Shown here one piece after another: positions 1-13,246 of a stretch of DNA of 64,000 nucleotides. The notes under the pieces were generated by a model. The model did no database searches. It was not told the origin of the DNA and worked only from the letters and a program-made list of their open reading frames with translations. This DNA comes from Myotis daubentonii. Taxonomy: Eukaryota > Chordata > Mammalia > Chiroptera > Vespertilionidae. Where the stretch lies: assembly GCF_963259705.1 (NCBI RefSeq), contig NC_081842.1:89210433-89274432 (forward strand), given 5' to 3'. Each line of letters begins with the position of its first letter. Positions within the stretch are counted from its first letter, which is position 1. The position numbers and the translations under genes are program-made.

Positions 1-90
1 TGGGGGGAGGGAGTGGGCCGGGAGAGGTCAATGGGGGAAAAATGAGACATATGTAATACCTTGAACAATAAAGATTTTTTTTAAAAAAAA
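1..90 (+). mobile_element. L1 3' end with poly-A tail (cut by window edge)
   Basis: The G-rich stretch followed by ATGAGACATATGTAATAC, then AACAATAAAG and an A-rich tail, matches the 3' ends of the two other L1 copies here (near 42,840 on plus; near 52,195 on minus). Only the end of the 3' untranslated region is visible. The rest lies upstream of the window, so coding content and age cannot be judged. Confidence 0.8.
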
Positions 91-264
91 GAGTCAAAGC
101 CTTGATTGGAAGGTCTCTAAGGTTCCTTTAAAGTCTGGAATTTTATTATGATTATGTATAAAGCTCAGGCCAAATACCTTGGTGTATAGCCTTTCACACC
201 CTACAGATAATACTATCAAATCATGTTGGCTTCATCTTTAAAGATATGATAAAGCCAAAAAGCA

Positions 265-740
265 TTTCACCATTTTGAATTGTCCTGATTTAGTAACCAT
301 CTCTCATCTGGATCATTCTTTCTCACCTCTCATGCTTCCATTCTTTCCCCACTCCACTCTGGTGAGGAGAGCAATCCTGTTAAATGTGAACCAGATCATG
401 TTATTCTGTTTCTCAAAAAAAAAAAAATCAACATATTGTCTATACTTATGTCTGGACCACACACACCTGTGTGCACACTCACACACACACACATCTGTTC
501 TCCAGATTAAACTTCTGTTGTTCATCCATTAAATGTCCAAATTTTTACCATCCAGGTTGCTCACCTAATTATGTCCCTTCATTATGTGTCTCAGCTGGAA
601 CATAACTGTTTAGATTTTATCACAGAAGTATCCCTTCTATTACCTTCCTTGTTCTGTACACAATTTCTGACAGCACTCTCTTTGATTGTATTAGCATATT
701 TGACTATCATATTCTTTGAATCATCTAAATGTTTAGTCAA
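265..740 (+). mobile_element. Probable L2 LINE remnant
   Basis: Phrases such as 'accagatcatgttattctg' near 392 and the later C/T-rich text follow the general wording of the L2 3' region, but divergence is high. A short CA run lies at 478-492. No reading frame is preserved. It could also be unique sequence; the call rests on resemblance only. Confidence 0.35.
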
Positions 741-893
741 GTAAAATTTTTACACTTTTAAAAAATATATAAATTCCTACTCAGTCTTCCCCTTTCTGTA
801 GTTGATTGATAGACAATTTTAACTCAAACACAGAACTTGTCATGCATCACTAGAGACATCCATTCGTTTTTGTATTGATTAATTTATAAGCAC

Positions 894-976
894 TTTTTTT
901 TGGTTAATCCTCATCAAAGGATATTGTTTCCATTGATTTTTAGAGAGAGTGGAAGAGTGGGAAGAAGGGTGGGAGA

Positions 977-1038
<62 letters not shown>

Positions 1039-1210
1039 CATCAATGTGAAAGAGACACATTGATTAATTGCCTCCTGCATGTTTCCCAACCTGCATGGGA
1101 ACAAACCTGCAACTCAGATACATGCATACATGCCCTTGACAAGAATTGAACCCTTGACCCTTGCTTGTGCAGGCCAGGGCTCTAACCATTGAGCAACGCC
1201 CACTAGGGCA
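894..1210 (-). mobile_element. Ves SINE (tRNA-derived), minus strand
   Basis: On the plus strand it runs from a T-run (the reversed A-tail) through 'aatcctcatc', an expanded GA array (about 975-1036) and the reversed tRNA-like head ending 'cactagggca'. An exact 9-bp target duplication, ttataagca, flanks it at 884-892 and 1213-1221. The GA expansion is the usual CT-rich linker grown into a microsatellite. Confidence 0.92.
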
Positions 1211-1221
1211 AGTTATAAGCA

Positions 1222-3390
1222 TACTTGAGACATTGTAGCTACCTATGGATTCATTCATACTGAATCATCAAGGTCAGCAAAATGTGTAGACTGTCTAAGG
1301 TGCTACTTCCAACATTCACTCACAGTGGAATACAAGGTTTGACTTCAGGAAACCGTAAGCTAGAGAAAGATCTCCTGTTGTGCCTTTCCTCCCTGGCTCC
1401 CAACTCTTCTGAGTGCCCTACATCTGCACTTCTTCATACTTCCAACTTCTCCAAATACAGAGCAGAGAGGCAGCACTTACTCTACCTGACTCAAGTATAA
1501 CACGCAGATGAGATGTTCTCAAACTCCTGGACAATTTTTGTACATTTCAAGCTAAATCATGTATGCAACATTTCCCCATGTTTCAGCATGCTCTGCATGT
1601 TTTAGTGTTAAAATTTAGATTTTTTACTACAGTTTCTGCATTCATGCTTTAATAGCTCCAGAAATTCACCTCATGTCTCTCTTTGTCAAATCTTGCTTTT
1701 AAAGATATAGCCATAAAGCATGAATCAGACTAGTCAGACATTTAGTCAATGAAAAAACTAAATGAGTACCCTAAATGTGTGTGGCTGCACATCATTGGTT
1801 TTATAGTCTAAAAGAGTTCATGTGTTATTTGGAATATGTAACAATATGATCCTTTTTGAAAAATAAACTAAACTTTGCCCTGAATTCCTCACAGTGTTAA
1901 TAGTAGTTGCACATGAGTAAATCAAGACAGAGCTTGTGCCCTCTGGCGCAACAGAACATATGTATATATTCGCTTTTCATTCCAATAAGGGCTCTAGAGT
2001 GCAGAACTACTAGCATACAAAATAAAAATAAACCTCAATACATGGGTAATGGATTTGGTTCTTCAATAAAAGCAACCTTAATAGCTATCTTATTTCTATT
2101 TCAAATGAATAAGAATAAAGATATGCCCTGCATGTTAGATTTTGGTAAATTACTAAGTATGAATAATTTACTAAAACAATGGCATTGCATTTTCTATAGA
2201 AAAAAAGTGGCCCTTTTTTAATGATATCTATTTCAAGCTGCATTTAATTGGCCTTTTCCCCATTGCTTTATTAAGTCATGTAACAAATACAGAGCACTTC
2301 CTATATGAAATATGTGATTCTAATTAGTAATTTTGTGGGAGCAAAAATAAGCTAAAGAAGTTAAAGTCAGGTAAAGTCATTAGAGGTATATAAAAATTAA
2401 GTAACAAGGCACTGTAAAACTTGGGATCACTAATAAAATTGCATAAGTCATTGACTTTATGACTATAAACTTGATGCTTTTAGATAGTTGGACTGACTCC
2501 AATATATAGCATTTAGAAAAAATTCTCACTTTAAAAATGTCTCCTCTTCAACTTGTTTCTCTTATGTGCAAGGAAGTGATTCAGAAGCTTAAGATGCCTA
2601 AGAATGGATGAAAAATATAAACAATCTTGAAAATAATTTTATATATTTTTGATGCAAAGATATACAAATCTCCAAAATGTATAAATCTGAACTGATTGAT
2701 AAACTTAATAGTAATGATAAATAATATCTGAATGTATATATTATTCAGACTCTGGGAGAATATTGTATTATTTTCACAATTTAATATTAGAATTGCTTAC
2801 CTTCAATCTTTTGATTTCTCCTTGAATTGTGGGAATTATAATTTAGGCTACAAACCATCATTTCAAAACAGAATAAAAAGATTAAAATTTTACTATTACC
2901 TTTATATTATAAATAAAGACCTGTGCATTCAGTTTGCTGAAATTTTGTTGATACTGTGTATTTAGGCCAGTTTTTTTTTTTTTTGGGGGGGGGGTAACCA
3001 TTTACAAAGTTTTTATGACAATACCATCAATAATCACGTTTAGTGATTGCCTATTCTATACATGGTGTAAAGAGATATAAAGGTGAATTAAGGTAGGATC
3101 TGTGCCTATTAAGAATACTCTATTTTGGATGATAATGACTAACTCACAAGCAAAGTAACTTCTATTACAGGCTTAAATTTGTCATGCACAATAGCAGGTT
3201 GATTTGTTATGTCAGAAGATACTTTATAGGTTAAAACAGTTTTTCTGACAACAGCTGCTGCCATTGGAGATGTGGAGGGTACAATTCTGAGGTTCGTTGG
3301 CATAGGATACTGAATTGTAAGGAAGCCTGTTCAGAAGTTTTCTCCTGATCTCTTTCTTGGAAGCCTGCCCTTGTTTTTACTACCAGAAGG
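1222..3390. other. AT-rich DNA without recognised genes or repeats
   Basis: No coding pattern, RNA gene or family repeat is recognisable. The one local oddity is a 16-T run followed directly by a 10-G run near 2,971-2,996. Short open frames here lack any protein-like composition. Confidence 0.5.
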
Positions 3391-3852
3391 ATGCTGTGTG
3401 AGTGTCCTATTGCTGCCATAACCAGGGATCATAAACTTGGTGACTTAAAACAACTCAAATGTATTATTTAAAGCTATGGAGGCCAGAAATCCAAAATGGG
3501 TTTCACTGGATTAAAATTTAACTATCATGAGGGTGTGTTCCTCCTGGAAGCTCAGAGGGCAAATCTGCTTTGTGCCTTTCCAGGTTTTAGAGGCTGCCTG
3601 GGGTCTGGCTCCTTGCTCTTCCTCCATCTTCAAAGCCAGCAATGTGGCATCCTCAAACCTGTCTTTGACTCCCACGCTTCTGCCCTTCCTCCACATTTAA
3701 AGTCACTGCTACATTGGGCCCGCCTCATCTTAAAGTCAGCTGATGAGCAGCCTTTATTTCATCTGCAATCTTAACTCCCCTTTGCCATGTTCCACAGGTC
3801 CCAGGCATTAGAATGTGGACATCTTTGGGAGAGAGCATTCTGCTTACCTCAG
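3391..3852 (-). mobile_element. Old LTR of MaLR (MLT1/MST) type, reversed
   Basis: The text 'ctattgctgccataacc', 'ggtgacttaaaacaac', 'ctatggaggccagaaatcc' and the closing 'gaatgtggacatctttggg' follow the reversed wording of mammalian MaLR-type LTRs. Divergence is high and the ends are approximate. The short open frames inside are incidental. Confidence 0.5.
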
Positions 3853-5169
3853 GGGAGACTTTTAAAGCAAAGTAACATTGGTTCTACAAAACATTGGCTT
3901 ATTCCAGTGTGGATTGTTTTCCCAATGGCACCTAACACCTCCCATATGTTACAAAAAACACTGTTGATCTTACTGATATGAATATGCTATTCTTTGCTAC
4001 TGTTGGGCATCATGGTTACCTGTGTTCAAAATTCTAACCCATCCAGCCTTCATTTGGCAAGAGTCTTCTTGATGTTTTTTCATCAGCACTAACAGATTTC
4101 TAGAAAAGAAAGTAAAATATACATGGACAAATCCTGACATGAAATTTTTCATTGAAATAGACTTGGTTTAATACTTTGTTTCAAATTCTGTCCTATCAAC
4201 ATAGTGCATTAGTATTTAATAAAAAAATTTAATTGATATTTAATTTTTGACTCAAGCTTCATTCAAAGAATTGACCATCAACATATTTAATTTTTTAAAT
4301 GACTGCCTTTTTCTTTTATCCACTACATATATCTGACACATAGGGCCCAATAAATATTTGTTATATTAAGTCAACAATATTCAATTAACATTTACCTTAG
4401 AATTTAAATACATTTCAAACATACATATTTGAAAACTATCACTCAATTTTATTATAAGGACAAACTATTTAGAGCTAGATTTCAATGCTTGATAATTTTA
4501 TTGTCATTCATTTCTCCATTTGCTCATTCACTTATGCTACAATCTAGAGGTGAAAGAGATCTGAGAGGTTATCTATTATAAACTCTTCATTTTACAAATA
4601 GACATATCAGAACCCATGACAAAGTGTTAGTGAACCTCACTGTTGGTCCCTGGAAGGTCTACAACGAGGAACCTAGATGACCCAACTCTCAAACCAATAC
4701 TTGACCTGTCCTATAGATCTGCCTTAATAAAAACAAACAAAAATGCACACAAAAACACAGAATAAAGAAGTGGAGAGTAGATCTGAAAGGTACTCTTTGA
4801 GAAATCTGCAGTCATGGCTGATACATTTAAACATTTTGACTTATGATGAAATGACAAGATATTCCCACCACCTTCATTGGCCAGGTTATAATTATGTTTA
4901 TAGTTTATAGAGGCTGCTTGTAAAATATGAGAGGGAAAATCTTTGGATAAGCTTCTCATTCTCTTAGGTACATTTGAGCTAGGACATGTTTCCTTTCAGC
5001 AAATTATTTCTGCAATTTAATATGGAGATTCAGTTGAGAACCCGTTAATATTTTTATAAAGATATTCTGATTTTAATAAAGATAAATATATTATTTTAGG
5101 TTAGAAGCATGAATGGGCAGATATGGAATCAGTCCCTGAAAGGAATGATGCAAAAATGGAATTGAGATT
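3853..5169. other. AT-rich DNA with a short L2 3'-end fragment
   Basis: Around 4,300-4,375, 'tctgacacatagggccc' followed by 'aataaatatttgtta' looks like the 3' terminus of an L2 LINE in plus orientation. The remainder shows no recognisable gene or repeat. Confidence 0.45.
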
Positions 5170-5358
5170 TTTTTGAACTTTTTATTATTTTTTAATTGAT
5201 TTAGGGAGAGAAAAAAGAGAGGAAGGGAGAGAAAGAGAGAGAGGGTAAGAGACTGAAAGAGAGAGAGAGAGAGAAACATCAGTGTTAGAGAAAAACATCC
5301 CCACAGGCATCTTGATAGGTAATTGAATGCTCCAACCTATTGAGCCACACTGGCCCTC
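5170..5358 (-). mobile_element. Diverged Ves SINE, minus strand
   Basis: A T-rich tail, a GA-rich linker ('gggagagaaagagagaga'), 'gaaacatcagtgttagag' and the reversed tRNA-like head ending 'ccaacctattgagccacac' identify a SINE. It is more diverged than most copies here and lacks part of the tRNA-unrelated body. No target duplication was identified. Confidence 0.8.
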
Positions 5359-5490
5359 TCTACAGTTTGCTAAGGAAATTAGGAAGCTGTGATATTTACA
5401 AAACTGTGACAGCAGTTCCCATGAACAAGTCAGGATGCACAGAAGCATCTAGATCATCATTCAATTTCTAAGCCATCAGAAACGGTTCTT

Positions 5491-5688
5491 TTAAAAAAAA
5501 AATTAATTGCTTTCAGAGAGGAAGGGAGAGGGAGAAAGAGATAGAAACATTAATGATGAGAGAGAATCATTGATCAGCTGCCTCTTGCATTCCCCCCACT
5601 GGGGTCATCGAGCCTCAACCTGGCATGTGCCCTGACCTCCTGGTTCATAGGTCGAAGCTCAACCATTGAGCCATAGTGGCTGGGCTCG
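5491..5688 (-). mobile_element. Ves SINE, minus strand
   Basis: Body order is T/A tail, GA-rich linker, 'gatgagagagaatcattga', then the reversed head ending 'aaccattgagccatagtgg'. Flanks carry a 12-bp duplication with one mismatch: gaaacggttctt at 5479-5490 and gaaacagttctt at 5689-5700. Confidence 0.9.
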
Positions 5689-5700
5689 GAAACAGTTCTT

Positions 5701-6497
5701 AATGCTCATAGTCACCTCAAGCCCAGCCTAAGGTTATCCTGATTTGGGTTGGTGGGGTAGGGATTGAGAGAAAGTACTAGTATTTCTGTGGGATACATTC
5801 TGCATTGCAGAAGCAAAAAGCATAACAATGTAAAGGGCAAATGTTTTAACTCAATTAACATTACAGAGATGCCATATCTTATAGGACATGTATTAAATTG
5901 AAGAATAAATTACAAGAGGTTTTATGACAAAAGATTGCCTAGTGACAAGGAAGACTTTTAAAAATATAATCAGAAGTGTTGGTCAGATAAATAAAGTGAA
6001 TATACATATAAATTGTGGTTAATCTTAGTTATTTTAGCGATAGCTGACATTACCAGGGAGGGCTTTCTTTTTGTACATTATGCCCATTACCCATTACATA
6101 GTAAAGCAGATCAAAGAGCAGGGTTGTGTTACCAAGGGAGGTTGGGGACTCTCTCCTTGGGGGTCATAAATACAGTTTTCCATCTGCTGGAAACTGTTTA
6201 GGTAAAACATGCCTGAAGTAAGGGGCTGGATCAGATGATCTCTGGGGGTCTCTTCCAGCCTTTTGAGTCTTCGAGAGACATTTCTAATCAGCATGTTAAT
6301 GAGTGCTTTAAATTTGTATTCTGGTTTCCTTGAAGATAATTACCAGAAACACTAAGTGGAGAATAGCATTTCTAAATGCCTGTTTAAAAGAAGAAAAAGA
6401 AGGAAGAAGAAGGGGAAAAAAAAAAGCAAGGATTCTGTTAAAAAAGAAAAATAGAGGTAATAAAACTGACCCACTTGATATCAGAGAAGGCAATTAC
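5701..6497. other. Non-coding DNA with possible L3/CR1-type end
   Basis: Near 6,205-6,270, 'ggctggatcagatgatctc' and 'tctcttccagcc' resemble the 3' terminal phrase of ancient CR1/L3 LINEs. An A/G-rich tract lies at 6,386-6,455. Nothing else is recognisable. Confidence 0.4.
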
Positions 6498-6690
6498 CTG
6501 AGAAGGTAGCATGGTTCGATGGCCTCGGCAACGTCTGAGAAAGTCCGAGGCCACTGCCTTCTCCCTGTTCTTGCGATGTCTTGCTGTGTGACCCAGGGCA
6601 AGTCACTTGACCTCCGTTTCTGCATCTGAAAACACAAGAGCCCAGGAGTTGTGCTTGATCACCTGGCGGATAGCAAGCTATGGGAATTAA
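6498..6690 (+). mobile_element. MIR SINE, plus strand
   Basis: The core phrase 'tgctgtgtgacccagggcaa' followed by 'gtcacttgacctccgtttc' and 'tgcatctgaaaac' is the diagnostic middle of MIR. This is an ancient mammal-wide SINE; the ends are approximate. Confidence 0.8.
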
Positions 6691-8393
6691 ATGAAGAATA
6701 GAATTTCATTTTTGGCTTCCTCACTGCTGCCTGATGACAGATGGGAATCATATGAATTGGGTGAGCCCCTGTGCTTCATTGACTTACAGAAAAAAGGTCT
6801 GAATAACATGGATGGTAAACTAAACTTTGAAAACCCTTTCAGAAATTTTAACTTGAATAGTAAAGTTAAAACTAATTTTAACTTTAATAGATAATGTAGA
6901 TATTAAGTATAATAAACATTTATTTTGACTTCTGCATTATAGAAAATCAATTGTGATTTTCCTCCATATTCAATTAATGTAGTTACTCCAAAATTACCCC
7001 TGAAGAAAAGGAATAGGAAAAATACAGACTAGGTTAGGGGGATATCTTTCCTCCCTTACCTAGACTTAGAAGGAGAAAAACCTTTTTTTTTTTTTTTAAA
7101 TATTGATGGATAGCTGCTTTATAAATAATATAAAAAGTTTATCAGTTCAAATTATTTTTCTCTCTCTGTCCTTCCTTTCTTTACCAGTAGTAAAATAAGG
7201 TTAGTGTGACTTTTTATATTTCTTGACATAAATGTGATTTGTCCTAAGCTGGCAGGTTTCCAAACCTGGTGCATGCTTAGCTTCATGCTATTTTCAACAA
7301 CATTTTTTTTTTCACCAGAGAGCAGTACTTGCTTTAATAAACATGCCCTAAGTAAGAAATCAAATGGGGAAGAAATTAAATTTATGCATAACACAGAATG
7401 TAATGTTTTCCAAAATCAGCTAAAATTTATGTTTCTGATGCAATCTTCAAAGAAGGCAAATAACAAATTTTAAAAATATATAAGATGATATGAGAATGAA
7501 TTGACATTATGTTTATGACCAAACTTAGAAAACTGAAACTTCTATACCAGGTAAGATCTCTGATTACTACTACTAACATTATCTCTATTTTAACATATTA
7601 CATTTATGCATTAAAGTGAAAGAGCCAAACACATTCTGAAAAAGCTGGCATCTTGATTAGAGATTGCGATTATATGCAGCCTTTTGTTCAGAAACATTAA
7701 AGAGAGGGCAGGCATATCATAGGAAATACTGCTGTACACGAGGTTTGGGGAATCATAAATTCTGGTTCCGACTCAGCTATTCAGCTTTCAGATGGCATTA
7801 TACCTTAGTCCCACCATCTGTACAGTATGAATAATCTTATTTCACTAACTCACAGGTGTGTTGTAAAGAAAAGACAAAAAAAGTAATTCTGAACATACAA
7901 CCATGCTCAGAGTCCAGACTGTAAGGAAAACAAATGGTTAAGAGATACAAAGCAAATGGGTTGAACTTTCCAATAACACTCTAGCACACTTAACCTGATT
8001 TAAAAAAACAACAACACACAACAACACACATTTTCTAACAATGTTTACCTACCAAAATTTTCATATAACTTAATTTTATTCACAAAATATGCATGATTTG
8101 GACTTAGAATTTTGCTTCAAAGTCTATGAGGGATAACAAAGGAGAAAGCACACCTTGACGCTAGATGTTTTTGTATCTCTTTCTTGAGAGGATTAGCTAA
8201 TGGTAGACTCTCACTATAAACCTGCATAGTTTCTAATTTTAAATCACACCTTTAATTGAAGGATTGAAAAATAGACTATGTCTGAAGAGCAGGGACTGGG
8301 ACAATTGTTAGGAGGCAAAGGAATGCTTTTTTGTTCCAGGTATTGACATCTATTAAATGAAACAAGTAAATGGCCTTCTAAATTTTAAATCCT
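6691..8393. other. AT-rich DNA with a weak MIR remnant
   Basis: At about 7,765-7,880, 'ccgactcagctattcagc' and 'ccaccatctgtacagtatg' resemble a decayed MIR in plus orientation. The rest shows no genes or family repeats. A 16-base T run lies at 7,083-7,098. Confidence 0.4.
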
Positions 8394-8630
8394 AGTCCTA
8401 GCTGGTTTTGCTCAGTGGATAGAGCATCAACCTGCAGACTGAGGGTTCCCCGGTTGGATTCTAACCAAGGGTAAGTACCTGAGTTGCAGGCTTGCCCTGG
8501 TCCGGGCCGTGTGGGTGGCAACCAATCCTTGTGTGTCTCTCACATTGATGACTCTCTCTGTCTCTCCCTCTCCCTCCCACTTCCTCTAAAAATCAATGGA
8601 AAAATATCGTCGAGTGAGGATTTAAAAAAA
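8394..8630 (+). mobile_element. Ves SINE, plus strand
   Basis: The tRNA-like head 'ctagctggttttgctcagtg' with 'gatagagcatcaacctgc' is followed by a middle with 'ggcaaccaatcc', a CT-rich linker and 'aaaaatcaatggaaaaat' before an A-rich tail. The long middle marks the longer Ves form. The internal pol III boxes are part of the head; this is not a functional tRNA gene. Confidence 0.92.
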
Positions 8631-11600
8631 TTAAATTTGAATTCCAAGGATACCAAATCTTTATACCCAATTTGGTCAGATGTCTACCCCTGCATATTCA
8701 GGTACATTCAGAATAGAGAGGTTAGAGTGCCCATGTGGTCACTAAACTCCCATTTTTTCTTAATAACAGACTATCACCAGATATAAGAAAAATCATGTGA
8801 TCCAAGAAAGCACGCCAGGTGGTGACTTCTAAAAGCATGTTACTAAATTTTAGTAATCCTTTGGTATATGAGAGAAAGATAACACTTGCACTTTCTTCAC
8901 TTCATGCTTAGGAGAACATTTCCTACCATCTATTGCCCAGTAAACACCTTTGTGTCTTAACTCCTTTATTCTCTAGAAAAAAAGAAAACCCAAGTTTGGA
9001 AATGCAGAGTTGGAAGTTGTGTTTTCAAATTTCTTTCTTTATGTGACTTTCTGGTAGTATTTTGCTTTGAACATAGCAGTTTCTCTTACCAACCTCCCTG
9101 AGCTTCTTCCTTTTATGAAATTTGAGCTTCTTACAAGAAAAATGAAATAAACAATGCTAATTAAGTTAAGAGCTCTGGTTCAATGTAAGGAAAGTCAGGA
9201 GGAAAGAGAATTTCAAGGATGGATAGTAGTCAAAATTGTTAAAATCATGCACAGTGGATGAATTGTAAAGGGGAGAAAGGCCATTTTATTTTGTGATTAT
9301 CATTAGTGACCTTCAGAAATGCAGTTTCATTAGTGTAGAAGCAGGAGGTCAAAATACTTTGAAGAGCAAGTGATGGCAAGGAAGGAAGTGAAGTCAGCAA
9401 GTATAAAATACACTTCAAAATTCTGAGTTAAATAAAAAGGAGTAGATTGTTGCCAAGACACTTGAAATACAACCTCCAGGAAAACTCTTTAATTTCTGGA
9501 CCCAGACATGCTTCTAGAAGAAGGTAAGAAATGTGTTTATGTTTTGTCCAGGACCTCCTGCATTTCATGCCCTATCGGCCTTGAATGGGTGCCCACAAGC
9601 ACCTTTACCTTTTTAATCACTCATCGCTTTTCTCTCTTTTTTTTTAATCCTTATTCTCACCTTCAAGGGATCAAGGTCAATAGGGTATCTTGCAGTCAAC
9701 AACTAATATTGTTTTGGGGTTTCATTCTGTCCTCGGTTTAGAATAGATTAGAGCATCTGGATTCTTTTGACAGCAACATCTAACAAGCAAACATTTCTCT
9801 ATAACTTTATAATATAGACCATCTTAAAGGAAGGACATGCTAAAGGGAACAGAAAACATCTTCCCATGAATATACGTGTAACGACATGAGAGCTCCCAGT
9901 GGAGAGGTACAGATGAAAGACAATGGCCCATTATTTATCAAACTGATTTGAAGACTGCCTACATCACCTGGAGTACTTATCTCTGTCACAGATTTGTCAG
10001 GCATAGAGCAAAAGAGAGTTTATCTTTGGAAAGGAAAAGGGATGTCTTTGCCTCTGAGTTTAAGCAAAGGGGAAGGAGCTGGGTGAGCTTTATGGAAAAG
10101 TGGACAAGTGCTCACATAAATAGCTTACTTATCACACCTCCCATTTCCCTAAGTAATGTAGAAAGTGGGGTTATGTACTGAGCAAGAAGTAAATGATTGG
10201 AATTGTGAGTGGAGAAAACATAAAGACGTTTTGGAATGGTAACTGTGCTGGATTCCTTAGGAATCAACCATGCTTTGTTGTTTATAAGGCACCCCCCACC
10301 CTTCAACATTATAACAGCTCATGGCAGCTTAAAATCAATACTGGCTCAGTCTTGATGTAACTTCTATTTTCGCTACATATAGGAACTTGCTTATGGCAAT
10401 TCATATTTTCACTTAAATTGAGTTATGTGCATTGTTGCAAATGTCATAAAAAGATTTCTCTATGATTCAACATTGAAATAATAGGTTATTTTGCACTCTG
10501 AGAAACATGGAAACAAGAGCAGTGGAGCATGAATTTGATATTGATGAACCCAGTATTCATCAGTGGGGGATGAACATGATTCTGTAATTTCTTGCAGAAA
10601 AAACAACCAAAAGCTTTCATGGGATCCAATAATATAAGCTATGCAAATATTTATTACTGAGATGTTTGTAGCATAGGATTATCTTTAAGGTATTTGACAT
10701 CCTTTGGTCAGAAAATTTCAGTGAATTGAACAGAGATCCTTCACTTCCAGCAACAAGTGATTCAGTTGAATACAACTGAATAAATACAGGTGTAGTCAGA
10801 TAAGCTGAGGAATCCTGGAGCTCTTTGAATGCCCCCAAATTATATTGTCAATACAAAAGCACCAAAAAGATGAAGATCATGAACATGGATGAAAAAAGGC
10901 AATGTATCACCATGAAGCTGCACATGACTACCAATGGCCAATTGTTTCCTTCATGTTGAATTCTAACCTCAAAAATATATATTTCTAAAGAATACCTCCT
11001 CAGAATGTTATTCTGTGTTTGTGTGCACATGAATGGGTGCACATGTGCATACACGCACACATACAGACTATATACCCACACAGATGGTGAAGAATGGCTG
11101 AACCGATTAACTGCATAAATGTGTTCTAAAGGAGACACTTAGAAATTTTTCTTCACAAGTGTCAATATTTTACTTCTTGATTCTAGTTAGTGGAAATGCA
11201 CTTGACTAGTTTAAAAATAAGCCTACCCCAAACTATAATGACTTAGTTGTCTATCCTACCATTTGAAGGGATAGCTACAACCTCATAATTTTCAAGAAAC
11301 CAACAATTTAAGCCCCATTTAAAGAAGGGCCTGAACCCATATTGAAAGAAATCTCTCTATTTATACCTGCTAGAAAATTTGATAAAGTGCTAGAGATCAA
11401 AAACTGCCAAATCGAAGTCAAAAGTCTATATAAAATCTTGAAGAAAATAGTGAAGATGTAAGAAATAACTATGCATCAACAACATACTTATAACAGACGA
11501 TGATAATTGGTATGAAAACATGGTTATTGATGAATAAAAAGTTTCAAAATAGTGGGCTCAAAGTGAATATATTTTAGGAATTCTATGACAAATAAATTGA

Positions 11601-11883
11601 GATAGAAAAGTGACATAGTTTGCTAGTATATTTATATGTATGCATAAAATAATATTTAATAACTTTTGCATGTCTAAGTCTAAACGAGCTTTTTAAATAA
11701 ATGTGAAAAACTTAAAAATATAAGTTCTAGAAAAGCATTATGTCATAGTTTAATTGGCAGGATTTTTTTCTTCTCATTCACATATAACATAATGGTGCTT
11801 CTGAGGATTGATGGCATCTTAGATTAAATAAAGTACTGCAACAGGAATTTTATACTGTTATATCTATGGACTTTTCTTCCTAT
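8631..11883. other. Non-coding DNA without recognised features
   Basis: About 3.2 kb free of recognised young transposons. A short alternating purine-pyrimidine tract (GTGTGCACATG type) lies at about 11,015-11,070. Open frames are short, unrelated to known families and lack codon structure that I can recognise. Confidence 0.5.
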
Positions 11884-12130
11884 GCACTCTCATTCATTCA
11901 TGCATTTGTGCAACCTATTATAAGTAACAACTTTGTTCTAGGAATTGCACTAAAAACTAGGGATAAAAAGGCTAATGAGGCATAGTCTTATGATTAATGT
12001 GTTCACAGTCTAGTTGGGGATAAAAATAGAAATAAATTACACTATAAAGTGATAAGCACTATTGTAAAGGTATATACAAAATGTCAGTGGTAATGAAGCA
12101 TCCCAGAATATTCAACAAATAGTGTGAAGA
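11884..12130 (-). mobile_element. L2 LINE 3' region, reversed
   Basis: 'tctcattcattcatgcattt', then 'gttctaggaattgcac' and 'cacagtctagttgggg' follow the reversed L2 3' end (the phrase that ends with TTGAATGAATGA in sense orientation). It is diverged and non-coding. Confidence 0.65.
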
Positions 12131-12279
12131 ACAGGGTGACAGAAACACTGGTAGCAGAAGAACTTAGATGGGTAAATTGGAACTAGAATTGGAAGTATCT
12201 TGTCTGCAATGATGAGATTGTAGTGATGGGAATCACTGAAGAATTTTTCCCAGGATATGATGCATTTGCTTTTTAAATT

Positions 12280-12392
12280 TCTTTTTATCATGGTAAAATA
12301 TAAGTGAGATAAAATTGACCATTTTAACCATTTTTAAGTGTACAGTTCAGTAGTAGCAAGTACACTCACGTTGTGCGGCCAACATTTGATTT
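12280..12392 (-). mobile_element. Old L1M-type fragment
   Basis: 'ccattttaaccatttttaag' followed by 'tgtacagttcagtagtagc' is a common phrase of ancient mammalian L1 3' regions, read here in reverse. Short and isolated. Confidence 0.5.
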
Positions 12393-13084
12393 TTGAGAGG
12401 ATAATTCTGTGGCAGATAAACTGGAATGCAAACCACTAGAAAAAAAGATGAATTGAACATTTAAATTGATATAATAGGGCCATAATTAGAATCAGAGACT
12501 AGTATATTAGGACAATTAAAATAAAGTTTCCAGGAGGATTATTTGAGGGGAATACAAATGAGTTCTGTTGTAGACATGTTATGTATATGAGACATCTGTG
12601 GGAAGCCATCCAGTACACAGTCGGACAAATAAGTTCAGAGTTCAGAGATGTGGGGCTAGAGCCATTAGCCTGGTTGAAGTGAACTCTCCTAAGGAACATG
12701 CAGGGAACTGAAGAAAACAGTTTCAAGGATGAAGCCTTGATGAGACTCAGCATTAAGAGCTCACTAAGAAAAAGTCAATAAAGGATAGCATAAAAGAAAC
12801 AGCAACAGGAGCTAAGATAAAAGGCCACTGTAAGCATTAAGTAAGAAAAGTTTTTCAAGGGGCGGGAATATTGAAAAGCATCAAATACGCATATACAAAC
12901 AGGATAAAGCTTTTAAAATAGTTAGATTTGACAATTAGGAGGTCTTTGGTGACTCTAGCAAGGGCAGTTCCTTAGCATTGTTGATATTATGGGGAGAAAC
13001 TGGATTATAGTGGGTTAAAGAAGAACAGAAACAATAGGAATCTGAAAGAATAAGAGTAATGATAGATAATAGTTATGAAACACA

Positions 13085-13246
13085 CAATGCCAGGCATTGT
13101 GCAAGTATTATGTAACATTATGCCATTTACTTCCCCTACTAACTTTTCACAGTAGGTATTAAAATTTTAAAGACTTAGAAAAGCTAATATAACTTGCCCA
13201 ACAATACATAGCTTTTTAAAGCCAGGTCACACTACTTTATATTCCA
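13085..13246 (-). mobile_element. MIR SINE, reversed, cut by Helitron
   Basis: 'aatgccaggcattgtgcaag', 'taacttgcccaacaat' and 'aaagccaggtcacac' follow the reversed MIR consensus. The element ends abruptly at the CTAG of the adjoining Helitron. Confidence 0.65.
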
